From the NCBI GenBank assembly GCA_002205965.3, contig NADL03000629.1, positions 310,001 through 374,000 of the forward strand: 64,000 nt of DNA. The letters run 5' to 3'. Position 1 is the stretch's first letter. The number at the start of each line of letters is the position of its first letter. Below are positions 20,040-30,620 of the stretch, one piece after another. This DNA is from Kappaphycus alvarezii. Taxonomy: Eukaryota; Rhodophyta; Florideophyceae; Gigartinales; Solieriaceae. Position numbers and translations under genes: made by a program. The notes beneath the pieces are model-generated. The model had not been told where the DNA came from, did no database searches, and worked only from the letters and a program-made list of their open reading frames with translations.

Positions 20040-22759
20040 GACCAGACGACGTGCATGGATGGCCCTCCTTGATCTCTTCCCTGAGCTTGAACAGAGCTGA
20101 TAGTGCGGGTGTCTTTCCTCCGTGACGATGCAAGGGTTCGAGTACTTGGTTTGGAAGGCCGGCCACTTCACAGCCTGCTGCATTGCTTTTCCATGTACTA
20201 CAAGTACTTTAGAGCCAACTGAAAAGGTTCTGACTGCAGGTTCTGCATCCTTATTTCTTGTCTGTGTTAGCGCGCGGTGTGATCTCCAGCCTTCGGTGGC
20301 CAGTAGTTCAACTTCCCTACTCTCTTCATCGATAATATTTGTTTCCATGTCTCTCTGTAACATTCTAGGAGCCCTTCCGTACATTAGCTCGAATGGTGAG
20401 CGTCCATTTCTTCCTCTTCTTCGACGGTAGCCGTATAACACTTTTGGTAAGGCATCTTCCCACTGGATTTCATTCTCCAACATAGTTTTCGATATTGCTC
20501 GTTTGATGGTTCCAACCATCCTCTCCGCTTTCCCGTTGGACATAGGAGCGTATGCGAGAACGGTCTTCAGCTGAATCCCTTTCTCTTCCAAAAAACGAAG
20601 CAGTGAAGTTGCAGTAAAACAAAGGGCGTTATCCGAGATGATCCTTTTTGGAAGACCAAACGGTTCAATTATTTCTTTTTCGATGAATCTCAGTACCACC
20701 TCAGCATTTGCCTCCTCACTGCAACTGCTATTGGCCATCCAGTAAGATGTTCCACCCCTATAAGGAGATATTTGTTTCCGGAAGAAGTTTCCTTGAACGG
20801 GCCCGCGAAGTCAATTGAGAAGGTTTCAAAGAGACCGGAAACTGGAAAACTTAGAGTTGTCTTATACTTCCGTATTGGAGTGAATTTTTGGCAGTTGTCG
20901 CAGCTTTTCACGAAATTATAGACGTCCTTATGGATACCGGGCCACCAGAATCTCTCAGTTACGAATTTTTTGGTTGTTTCGAGATCCCAATGCCCTAGCT
21001 CATCATGGAAAGTCCTCAAGATCTTCATTCTTTCTTTCAAAGGGGCCACTAGTCGGGACCGGCTTTAGTGTGCCGGAAGAGTTTCCCATTCCACAATGTA
21101 AAAGCCTTTTGATTCCTGCGTACCCAATTTCTGTGTTCAAGATCAACCTTTCTCATTTCTAGTCCATCGAGGAATTTGATCAGTCCGTGAATATTAGCTT
21201 CGTACTCGTTATCGTTCGGCAACTGCAACTCGGCGACTCCGACGATGTCCTCCGAAGCTTTTTCATTTGGAATCAGTGCGTCCCTCAAGCGGGATAGGTA
21301 ATCGGCAGGCTGATTATTGCGTCCGGGTCTATACACAATTTCAAACCGATATTCTGCGAAAATGTCGAGCCATCGGGCCAAGCGGTGATGTACATCCTTC
21401 TTTTGGAATGCTGTTTTAAGTGCCTGGTGATCAGTTATCAAGACAAATTTCTCGAGTGATAAAAGGTATACGCGAAACTTTTTCAGCGCGAAGACGACAG
21501 CTAGCGCTTCTTTCTCGCAGACTGAGTATCTCTTTTCCGCGTCATTCAGAGTTCGGCTTGCGAATTGAACAGGGTGTAGTCTTCCGTTTTCATCTTTTTG
21601 GGACAAAACGGCACCCAAAGACCGTTCTGAGGCATCTGTCTCCACAACGAATGGTCTCTTGAAATCTGGGTACATGAGAACTGGGGGGACACATAGCTTA
21701 TCTTTAAGCTCCTGAAATGCAGTTTCCATTTCCTTGTTCCAGAAAATTTTCCGTTCTTCGTAGTGCTGGCATGTAACGGTGCTGCAGTCTTGGCGAAATC
21801 TTTGATAAATCTTCTGTAATATGAGGCCAGTCCTAAGAAGCTTCGGACCTCCGTCTTTGAAGCGGGCCTTGGTGCCAACTTTATTTTTTTCGTTTTCTCT
21901 GGATCCACTCTAATTCCCTCTTGGTCGACGATATGACCGAGTAATTGGATAGAAGTTTTCGCAAAGAAGCATTTGCTCAACTTAATTTTCAAGCTATACT
22001 CCGATATCCTCTCCACAACTGTCTTGACGTGCGAGATGTGCTGATCCAATGTTTCTGAGAATATGACGACATCATCGATATAGACTCTTGCGAATGGAAG
22101 TCCTTTCAAAACCTCGTTCATCATTCTTTGGAATGTAGCTGGTGCATTCATGAGACCAAAAGGCATCACTTCGAACCTGAACGTACCGGCTTTGCTGGTA
22201 AAGGTTGTTTTTTCCTTACATTTTTCATCCAATGGAATCTGCCAATAGCCAGTGTAAAGGTCAATTGAGGTGAAATATCTCCCGTCCTTCAGGTCCTCGA
22301 GGATCTCCTCCATGTTCGGAATCGGAAATCGATCGGGTATCATTCTCTGGTTCAGTTGTCGGTAATCGACGCAAAAACGCAGCTTTCCATCCTTCTTTGG
22401 TGCGACCACAACTGGAAACGACCATGGGGATGAAACTGGTCGAATAATATCATTTTTCAGCATACTTGTAACATTTTCTGAGATAAATTGGTCATATTTT
22501 GGCGGTTGACGTCTAGGCTTGTGGTAAATCGGTTGAGTGTCGGTAAGTTCGAACGAGTGAGTAACCGGTACACTTGCTTGTCTTAAATCTGAAACGCTCC
22601 ATGCAATTACTTCGGAAGATGTTAACATGTCGGATATTTCAGTGAGGCGGGGGCGGGAAGTGCTGCACTTTTCCTTGGATTTCTGCCATTTGGCGCCCTT
22701 TTTCTTCTTGATCCTCAACCTCAATATTTTGAAGGACCTCTTCCGTCGTGCTCACATCT
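20040..22759 (-). pseudogene. pol: reverse transcriptase-RNase H-integrase of element A
   Basis: RT (about 22600-21750): [58 protein letters not shown] catalytic box, LGHIVDQEGIRVDP and a thumb with FLGLASYYRRFIKDF. RNase H (about 21700-21300): VVETDASERSLGAVLSQKD, EKEALAVVFALKKF, ITDHQAL. Integrase (about 21030-20060): zinc domain H-DELG-H ... CDNC, core D (FSIDFAGPF), D (RIISDNALCF) and E (SNGKAERM) spaced as D,D-35-E, then a GPY-like tail ending HARRLVPYH. Breaks relative to B are single-base changes near 21735, 21055 and 20715. All catalytic residues are present, so the family was recently active. Confidence 0.9.
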
Positions 22760-24822
22760 TCATATATGGAAGTTCGCCGTATTCTTATTTTCTTTGCAAA
22801 GGTAATCTTCTTTCATGCTCCGAATTCTGTCCTTTGATTCGATATCATCGCAAAAAGAAACACATTCGGGTTTCAAACTTATCCTAGAATCCCAGTCGTC
22901 ATCTGTTTCAAACCCGGAATCATAATCGTCCCATGCCATGTTCATTAACCCCCGAGGGTACCCTTTTCCACTTCCGAAAGTGTTAGTTGGTTCCGAATCT
23001 TCGCTGTCATAGCTAGAAGTGAAATCTTCACTGTCCGTTTCTTTTAAATCTTCAGGATGCGTGCTTTTGTCGAAATCCAGGGGCATCTTCACGGTTCTGC
23101 CGTCAATATTAACTGAAACCATTTGGTTGCCCAAGTCAATGCATGTTCCTAGTCTTTCCATTGTGGGGCAGCCAATGATTGCATCGAAAGGGAGATCCGG
23201 CATGACAAGAAAGTCTACATCAACTTTAGAGTCCCCAAAGAACACGGAAACCTTGTCAACAGTGCCCATGCATTTTGAGACGGTTCCATCCGCTACAGTT
23301 ATTTTTCGAGTCGTTGGAGTAATTTCGAGACCTAGATCTGTCACCAAAGTTTCTGAAATGAGGTTTGGAACAGCACCCGAATCGAAGAGAGCTTGGGTTT
23401 TCATACCCAATACTTTGACTGGTACCAGCTTAAGACGTCTTGGTGCTGTCGAGGCCGATTGAAGAAACAGTTTCTTACCCTTAGCGGACTTATTAGACCT
23501 GATAATTTTTTTGAGTTCTTTTCTCGCATCCTCTGCGTCGCCCCTCAAAAGTTGACCAAACGTTATCCCAGTTGGGGCCGATGCAAGCTCAGCCACCAAA
23601 TTGTACCTCTTCACATACTCTAGTACGTCCTTAGAGATACTCTTAACTTTCTTACTCTTTTTCGTCTTCTTGGCCGGAGTGACTCCCACTCCTGGAACAA
23701 CTTGATCAGACCTCTTGGTTCGAGGAGGTACAGGTGCTGGGATATGCTCCAGCATTCCATACTCTAGCCTAGGTTTCTTCGATAAAATGTTCCCTTCCCC
23801 ATCCCTTTTTGTCACATTGACTTGACTAATCTCTTCAGCGATGGATACGTTACCGGCATCCGTCAACCTTTGATCCCTTCTATTTTGTAAGATTTTCACC
23901 TCTGGTCCTGACTCACTCCTTGCTTCCGATAAATTTGCTCTTCTGTTGTCTTTAGACCAGCAGTTACTTTCATGATGCCCATATCGACCGCACTTTGCAC
24001 AACGAGTGTTTCTATGTGGATTATCAGGACACCTGTTTGCAAAGTGTCCAGGCTTGTGACAGTAAGAACAGACTTCTGCGGCCTTAGGGGCCCCAGACTG
24101 GTTCTTCTTAATGGTAAGAGTAAGGCTTTCCAACTGCGAGGTTATCATGTCAAGTCGATTATCGAATCGGGTTTCCAACCTTTCTTCCAAGTTTTTGACA
24201 TCGCTCCTGACAGATTCTAATGCCGCTGCACTAGTAGCCGGCCTTTGATAATTCTTTTCAGGATGTACGATAGACATCGATGTGCGGGTTTCCCTCGGTA
24301 CCTCACTCAGTGACTGAAACGTCTCCGAATTTTTGACAAATTCTACTATGGTACCCTTCAGTTCATCAAAAGTGTGAGGGCCCTTGATGAGGAGGAAATC
24401 GGAGAGCCGCTTATCCCCCATAGCCGCCTTACGCAGCATTCCGTACTTGGCTTGGGCGTTGAACCCAGCCTTTTCATAAAGATCACACAAGTACACCAAT
24501 GAGCTTAACAAATCGTCGAAGTTGAGCCGGGCCTCTATGGCGGTACGAATCATCTCATCTGGTTCTACCTCCTTAGCATACTCTTTCACAAGCCACTCAC
24601 ATACCTCACCGAAGTTACGCCCATTCCCGTTAAGAGACCACCCGTCGATAAACTTGGACTTATATTTGTGCTTTGCGTCACCATGAAGATAGGCGAAGAT
24701 ACTTGCGGCCTTCTCTTCATCGCCCTTCTCTCGCATCACAACGTTGACATATGTGTAAAGAAACTCCTCAACGTCTTCAGTCTTGCCCCTGTGAACGTTA
24801 TACGAGCAGCGTTGAGATCCAT
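22760..24822 (-). pseudogene. gag: gag-protease of element A
   Basis: The likely start is MDLNAARITF at 24822-24820, as in copy C. A run of four G (24789-24786 on the minus strand) puts this ATG one base out of frame with the long downstream frame; copy C has five G. The frame then gives a gag capsid region (EDVEEFLYTYVNVVMREKG ... FDDLLSSLVYLCDLYEKAGF), a coiled coil (SDVKNLEERLETRFDNRLD), two knuckles CSYCHKPGHFANRC and CAKCGRYGHHESNC, a basic KKTKKSKKVK stretch and a retropepsin domain with ALFDSGAVPNLISE and DAIIGCPTMERL. It ends at 22760 by a one-base insertion relative to B, in which the frame continues into RT. Confidence 0.85.
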
Positions 24823-24893
24823 GATTACAGAAAAGAAATCCCCCGAAGTGTTCCTTACTACTGCTCAACTCGAATACCTCGGGTGCAACCCCT

Positions 24894-24907
24894 CCACAAG
24901 AGTACCA
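24894..24907 (-). other. primer-binding site of element A
   Basis: Two bases inside the 5' LTR the minus strand reads TGGTACTCTTGTGG. Its complement ends ...AAGAGTACCA, as expected for the 3' end of a tRNA with 5' end ACTCTTG. It is not the common initiator-Met site (TGGTATCAGAGC). The same sequence follows the LTRs of B and C. The tRNA identity is unknown. Confidence 0.55.
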
Positions 24908-24909
24908 AA

Positions 24910-25627
24910 TGATAGGGGTAAATCGGCGGGGGAAGAGATCCTCAGAACCAATTACCCTGAGAAGGAGGTGTTGCGAGCGACAAAAGTGCTGCCGTGGTAT
25001 TGTTGAACGAACAAAAGGGAGTGTATATAGAAGAGAGTTGAGGAAGCTACAAGCAAGTATAAAAGGGGCAGGGTCTACCACCGACGCTCTGCGACTAGCG
25101 TAAGAAAAATTTTCTTGGGTCTGAAGTTGACTCTCAACTTCCTACTACTCGGGACTTGGCTTGAAGTTGTCTGCCAACTTGCTTCACCTCCACTAAAGGA
25201 AGCAGTTTACTCGGCTTATATAGACTTTTGGCTACCCCAAAAGTCTCCAACAAACATACTAATAACCATAAAATGTATTCACGGTAATCGTGTGAACCAG
25301 AGAGACTATTAGAAGATATTTCCTCAAGGTAAATATCTAGGTGCCATACCCATGCCAGCCATCCATCGGCCAGGGAGGGAATTGATGTGGCCATTATATA
25401 GACCTTTCAGAGTCACTCGTAGTATCACCCACAACCTGGAACTGTACTGACATCTACTATGACAGCGTGTCCTAAAATGAAAAAATCAGCCGACGAATTT
25501 GCCACACTCACCCAAATTAAAAATATCTTACAAATTCAAAAACCGTAAAAATATCTTCCCAATTCCGATACTGTATACAATCATGGTCCTCATCTAGATT
25601 TTTTCGTGCGCGAATTTGCGCACATCA
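24910..25627 (-). repeat. 5' LTR of element A
   Basis: Near-identical copy of 18110-18838, followed by the TSD GGTAT at 25628-25632. The promoter TATATAA lies at 25222-25216 (minus strand) and would start the genomic transcript. Confidence 0.93.
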
Positions 25628-26815
25628 GGTATATCCGATCTATCCTATGGTTTTCCAGTCAACCACAATCGACTCAAAAAGTCGGTTTTGAGAAGAAGAT
25701 TAATCAACCATCGCACCACTCGAGGTGAACTTATCCTGTTCACTCCCTGTTTCATGAGGGAACGCGTGGGGTGGTTGAAATTTTAAAGATATTGTGGCAT
25801 GCAAGGGAGGTTAAGTGGATAATTTGAATATTTCCGAGAAGATAGATTTCACGAGAAGATAGATTTCAGTCATCGATATGAGTTGGGGCATACCTTGCTA
25901 GCAGACGGTGCGGTTTTTGCAGCCACTACCACCAATGCGCGTCTCAAGACTTCATGATGGAAATTGGATAGCGGTATAGGAATACAGTGCGGATCAGCTG
26001 AATTTGTTATTCAATCGATACAAGCAAAACTCCCCCTTCTCGAGAAGGGGGGGGATCTTTTAATGTGTTCAAAAACCTGAACCGTACAGGTATAGTGGTT
26101 ACACTCTAGAAGACTAAGATCTCCAGGCGACGGCCCCCTTCTCAAGATAAATAATGAGTAAAGATCCTTCTCTCTCTCCGAGTATGTGACGCATGTCACC
26201 CCTAACAGAAGCGTGCTCCAGAAGCGTTTTTCTGGGGCACTTGTCTTCGTCGCAGTCGCTCTCTGCAAGTATCGCGCTTACAACGGAAGCTTTTCAAGCG
26301 ATTACACCCAAGGGGAAAAGAGGGGCGTCTTCATCGATATGTATGGATTGGCTGGATCCCATTTGGAGTTGCAAATCTGCATTTCATATGAAATACATGT
26401 ACCGATGGTTGAAGCATTGTACAAAGGGGGGAGTAAAATGGGTGAATTTGGTGTTTACTTGAATTGGTATACAGACTTCCTTTTCTGCTTGGTAAGTCTT
26501 CTTAATTTTCCTGCTAAGAGCAATCGCAGACTAGGACTACGGGGGAAATTTGGGGTGTTTTTAATATATTATAATTAAAATCATCTTCACTTCATGTATT
26601 ATAAGAGGCGTACAAGCCTAGCTGACAGTGCAAGCTAAGATAGTTGAAGTTCGTCACTGTCCAGCTTGGGAGTACGCGCTAGGATTGATGTTGCAAAGGT
26701 AGACCATATGGTCGACAAGATTCGTTGCCGCAGGTGGTCAAGGGCCGCCGCTGGTGTACAGAACAGTCGTCGCGATATCAATTTCGCATGGGTCTCAATC
26801 ACCCCAGAGGTTGAC
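25628..26815. other. flank of element A: right half of dispersed repeat, LINE-tail-like sequence, doubtful ORF
   Basis: 25628-25690 is the right half of the dispersed repeat split by element A. The stretch near 25760-25800 (GTGGGGTGGTTGAAATTTTAAAGATATTG) resembles the tail of the LINE at 57250-57300. A plus-strand frame at 26186-26578 (130 codons, GTG at its 5' end) is not convincing as a gene. The remainder shows nothing. Confidence 0.4.
26032..26051. repeat. 20-bp perfect palindrome
   Basis: CCCCCTTCTCGAGAAGGGGG is its own reverse complement. A partial echo (CCCCCTTCTCAAGA) occurs near 26132. It could be a site of cruciform formation, a transcription-factor palindrome or a transposon remnant. 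Confidence 0.5.
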
Positions 26816-28076
26816 TTACAAGGCGCGGCGAAGGAGTCGAAGGCAAGCGGGACAAAGTGAAACCGAGGTTTGGAAAATAGCGTCTGGGGTCAGGTTAAAC
26901 GCAGCTCTTACTGAGCGGTCGAAGGTCTTCACCTTGTCTGCGTAGGCCGATTGGGCTGCCCCGCAAGGTGCTAATGCAGCTTGTTTGAGGTGTGATCGGG
27001 CCATGGGATTGCGAATGGTGACATCATATGCGATTTGCGTCGGCGCATCTGGCGTGTCAGTAGGTTCCGGTCCGCATTGGACGAAGATGTCGGCTGGCCA
27101 GATGTCTGTACCCGGCGCAAGGTTGGGAACTTCTTGTCTGTGAGCAAGGCCGGCAGGTCGGAACATGTCGGTCGTAAGGAGGTTCCGGAGGAAGTTGTGT
27201 CGGGTAGCAGCGTTATATCCTGAGGTGCAACCCGAAGCGTGGTCGCCTTTGGCGTCCATGTAAGCGAGGCAGTGCGAGCAAACAAGGGGAATTGAAGAGT
27301 GGAAAACCGGTAGGTCGAGGTGCCGGCGAAGCATGATAGACCAGACCTCGGGGGAAACATGAGTAGCCTTGGAGGGATGCGCAATGAGCCGCGCGTAGGC
27401 GCATGGATTGAGCAAGGAATTACGTCTCGCGCGAAGGCGAATGGAAACCTGAGTATGTTGGGCAGGTCATGGCTGAGCTGTCCATATGTCCTCTTCCCAT
27501 AGCTTGGAAGCCGTTGAATTGTTAATGGCCTGAAATAGAAAGTGGTGTGGTCTTTCAGGTCGCATTGCTAGGGCTTCGGGCTCCAAGTGTCCAAGAGAGT
27601 AGGACTGGGGGTTTCGAAGTTCTTCTTGTAGACGTAGGGGCTGGAAGGGGATTCAAGCGCGGTGGCCACGAAGCGCATTGCAGGTCGTGCGCATCGCATG
27701 TAGAACTCGGCAGGGCGGTCGGGGTGTCGCAGCGGTGCGGACTCGATGAGGCTGGCCACATATGAGGAATGCAGGGTGAGGCTAGGGACGTAAAGCCATG
27801 CCCGCCAAGGCGGAAGGGGAGGCGAACTTGGCGGATGCTCTGAGTGGTAAGTGGCACGGAATTGAGCCTCGAATAGGCTTCCATTTGCGACTTGTCAAAC
27901 TCCTTGGCGAGCGGGTATGCAATGGCCGTGGGGGTGAGCCGGAAAGCGTGTTGCACTTTGCAAGCCGATGCGCAGAGTCTGTGGAGGTGAAAGGCGGTGC
28001 GAGGGTGAGGCAGTTTGAGCAGGGTTGCCAGCATATTGTCGCAGAGGTCCATTCGAGACTTGAGAAAGGAGCGCAT
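26816..28076 (-). pseudogene. LINE ORF2 C-terminal part: thumb, HC-rich motif and PD-(D/E)XK-like domain
   Basis: From 28076 the frame shows the RT thumb region of LINEs (LLKLPHPRTAFHLHRLCASA, then RLPFRLGGHGFTSLAS). After a frame change, 27415-26816 reads SPEVWSIMLRRHL, a putative zinc motif C-SHC ... GDHASGC ... ATRHNFLRN, then the endonuclease-like segment PADIFV ... IAYDVTIRNP ... ADKVKTFDRS. The PAD, DVT and E/D-x-K elements recur in the two other copies of the family. In RLE-type LINEs such a domain nicks the target DNA. Assignment of the catalytic residues is inferred. Confidence 0.7.
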
Positions 28077-28211
28077 GTACTCATCAGAGCCCAGGGGGCG
28101 CCCAGGAGGGTAATTCCATTCTCATTTGGATAGACAGCGGGAGCACACTTCGTAGCTGGCGTAGGCTGTCTGAGGATAGAGACGGCCAATATGCCAGGGT
28201 CTTAGAGGCGT

Positions 28212-29280
28212 TCATGTGGAACTGGAAAGCCGGTCCGGCGTGAACCAGGATGCGTAGAGCCTTGCAGATCTCATCAACTGGCCGAGGAGGAGTCCATCAT
28301 CGGCATACCAGCGGTTCAAGTTGAGAGCACATTCCTCAGATATTTTCTTTACAAGAGGCTGTAAGCACAGAGTAAAGAGGAGCATACTTGCAGGATCTCC
28401 CTGATGGGTTCCCTCCTTGCTGTGAAGCATGATAGGAGCGGCTTTGGGGTCCCGGGTGCGCACGAATAGGGCGGAGGACTGAGGCCGTATATCATGTTGA
28501 TGAAGCGCGCCAGGGAGGGGGGGAATTTTTGGGTTATTTTAATGCATGGAAGATGTGGTCGGTTATACCCACGAGGCTAATACGTTATGCGGGATAAGTC
28601 CTCGCTGATCGGTAAAACTACAGTAAATGACCTTGCTTACAGAGCCGGCTCAATGCCGGCGAGCAGGCATGCGCGTTGAACATGACGGCCGCAGCAGCGT
28701 GCCTTTGAGTAAGCACCGCTCTAACCATCCCATAGGTCTCCATCGCTCGAACGGCCACGTTCCGCGCGACATCGGTTAGCACCGCGTACGCCTCTGGGTG
28801 CCAGCCTCCGAGGGTGGATATTGGGATAGGGAGGGTGCTTTGGATGGGAGGATGCGGAGGAGCTGCTGGCGAGAAAAAGCGTTGAAAGCATTCTGGGCAT
28901 CAACCGAGACCATGACGTAGCCTGCATCGCGACCATGTCTGTTCAAGTGCATTCTGGCGTCATGAACTATGGAGTCCATGCCGGCAGGAACACCGTTGGC
29001 GAGTTGACATGGGGCGAAAAGAGTGCGGGTGTCAGCGAGGGTAGGACCAAGTAGGACTTTTGTTGCAAGGCGTCGCAGCGTTTGTCCAATTGCGATGGGG
29101 CGAATCTTGTCCGGTCGGGGCTGGATCGGGATGAGGGTGGCTGCGGTGAGGAGAGCAGGGTTTGCATGGGTAGGTCACCCCTGGCTAGGCGCCTGACAAG
29201 GTTCGTGAGAGCGGGGAGGCCGGTGACGCCAGTGGGGATGGAGGTCGTGGCAATAAGGCGTATGAGGCGCGGGGACATAT
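28212..29280 (-). pseudogene. LINE ORF2 reverse transcriptase
   Basis: RT motifs on the minus strand: GPDHMSPRLIRLI (about 29280), motif A VSVDAQNAFNAFSRQQLL (about 28915-28860), motif B KEGTHQGDPASMLLFTLCLQ (about 28420) and motif C YADDGLLL (about 28300). These are typical of LINE RT. Between motifs A and B lie about 250 extra bases that include an unrelated repeated segment, so the enzyme is disrupted. The YADD aspartates are intact. Confidence 0.8.
28500..28810 (-). repeat. dispersed segment inserted in the LINE RT
   Basis: The segment has a coherent reading of its own: HPEAYAVLTDVARNVAVRAM ... TQRHAAAAVMFNAHAC. The same protein-level sequence recurs on the plus strand at 53840-53960 (VLNDVARNVAVRAL) and partly at 54985-55050. 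Near 28510-28560 it contains a plus-strand stretch similar to the LINE tail (GGGTTATTTTAATGCATGGAAGATGTGGTC against 57250-57295). It interrupts the RT fold, so it is a later insertion. Confidence 0.5.
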
Positions 29281-30018
29281 GATCGGGGCCTGACGAAGCA
29301 GTTGGATTGAGAGATCTTGCCGCCCGTAGGACCTCCGCTTCGGTGATGTGTGGCGCGGGCGGAGGTCAGGAGGAGGGATTGGTTGCACGGGTGCCGGAGG
29401 ATCTGGATGGAGGTCATGCAGCTTGTTGATAACAGCAGAGCTCCCAGCGTCAGCCACTGGAGCATAGAGCAGGGTGCGCATGGCCCGCGAGTACTGTCCT
29501 TCTTTCGCCAGGTGGATAGCTCGCGTTGTGCGGAAACTATCAGGCGAAGCATTTTGCGCCGGGGGTCGATGCATGTGATTCTATTCAGTGTTTCGGCAAT
29601 GTGCAGAGATTGCCTCCGTCCACAGAGCAGACCTCCCCTGCGGAGGCTCTCCGTATGCGCTCTCGGAGACCGCGCACTTGACCCTTGTGGGACCGCCAGC
29701 CAGGTTCTCCTCGAAGTGATCGCCGTAGGACAGCAACGGGGAAACGGTGTAGCTTGATAAAGGCTGCATGTGTCTCATCGGGGGGAAGGGAGGAAGATGC
29801 GGCCTGTATTAGACGGATGAACATAAGCACGGTAGCATGAATTCATGGGCGGGGAATGGATGTGAATAGATCGGATGGGCGGAAGGGGGAGGTGAGAATC
29901 TCATGAGGAGATGGAAGGCTTGGTGAAGGGAAGGGGGAGAGGATTGCATGGGAGGGGGATCGATGGGGAAGGAAGCGGGGTTAATTACGAACTCGGGGTT
30001 CGTGGTAACGGCTTCCAT
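29185..30018 (-). pseudogene. LINE ORF2 N-terminal part
   Basis: An ATG at 30018 opens MEAVTTNPEFVINPASF. The reading passes through frame changes near 29815 and 29580 into LAKEGQYSRAMRTLLYAPVA, KLHDLHPDPP and an ITEAEVL-like segment before RT. The EG-x-Y-x2-A-x2-L and LHP motifs are typical of the region preceding RT in LINEs of algae, fungi and oomycetes. Proline-rich sequence upstream is continuous with 35588-36040 once element D is removed. Confidence 0.65.
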
Positions 30019-30054
30019 AACTGACGCGGCAGCGTCAGAAGGGAAGACGAGGAG

Positions 30055-30606
30055 TGTGAAAATTGACCAAATATTTTAATCTCTATCCCGGTGTCCTACC
30101 GTGATGCTGAATTGTGGAACAATATTTTTTATTGAGGCCCACAATTTATATTTACTGTGAATCATCAAGGAATAATTTTATCTATTTTACACTGGCGCTA
30201 TTTTACGCTGAATTCAGTGTGAAATAATTTTTATGTTCTACAGTTGTGTTTTTATATTATACAGGCTATAATTACTGCATTCATACTACCAACAAATTAT
30301 TATCTGGAAGATTGCTTACCTGGAAAATACTGCAATAATTATTGCTAAGCCTAAATTATGTCTACCAAAATTATTGAACGGCTCACCTGATTTTTGTAGC
30401 AGGTTCACCCTGGTGTAGAGTATAAGTAGTCTAGGTTGTTAGAAATATTTTTACATCCTTGGGCTATCGAAATATTCTCCTCGATCACCAATCATTAAAT
30501 TTGGTTTTCTATTCATTATTCATTCTAAGTCCAATTGTGGCATTTATTTATTTATTCAGGTTGGAACTATTTATCATTTGGATCTACCTATCCCAATTAT
30601 TTTGCA
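30055..30606 (+). repeat. 5' LTR of element D
   Basis: 552-bp copy, almost identical to the 3' LTR (a few single-base differences). It starts TG and ends CA. Confidence 0.93.
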
Positions 30607-30620
30607 GTTATGGGCCCAGA
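30607..30620 (+). other. primer-binding site matching the anticodon arm of initiator tRNA-Met (half-tRNA priming)
   Basis: Directly after the LTR the sequence GTTATGGGCCCAGA is complementary to the conserved CTGGGCCCATAAC anticodon stem-loop of eukaryotic initiator tRNA-Met. Drosophila copia uses such an internally cleaved half tRNA. The gag ATG lies within this site (30610). Confidence 0.75.

Larger units (their letters stand above)
18110..25627 (-). mobile_element. Ty3/gypsy LTR retrotransposon A, near full length, TSD GGTAT
   Basis: Two direct repeats of about 720 bp (18110-18838 and 24910-25627), starting TG and ending CA, flank a minus-strand gag-pol body. The bases before 18110 and after 25627 are both GGTAT, a perfect 5-bp target-site duplication. 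Order on the minus strand: 5' LTR, PBS, gag with two CCHC knuckles, protease, RT, RNase H, integrase, duplicated post-integrase domain, purine-rich tract, 3' LTR. The LTRs differ at roughly ten positions, so the insertion is fairly young. Several one-base indels interrupt pol; most are not shared with element B. Confidence 0.95.

Noticed and set aside
22760-25081. Starting gag of element A inside the 5' LTR (773 codons)
   Set aside because: The extension into the LTR is fortuitous; the conserved ATG shared with C is at 24822.
26186-26578. 130-codon plus-strand ORF as a gene
   Set aside because: It has a GTG rather than ATG at its 5' end, no promoter context, and composition like random sequence.
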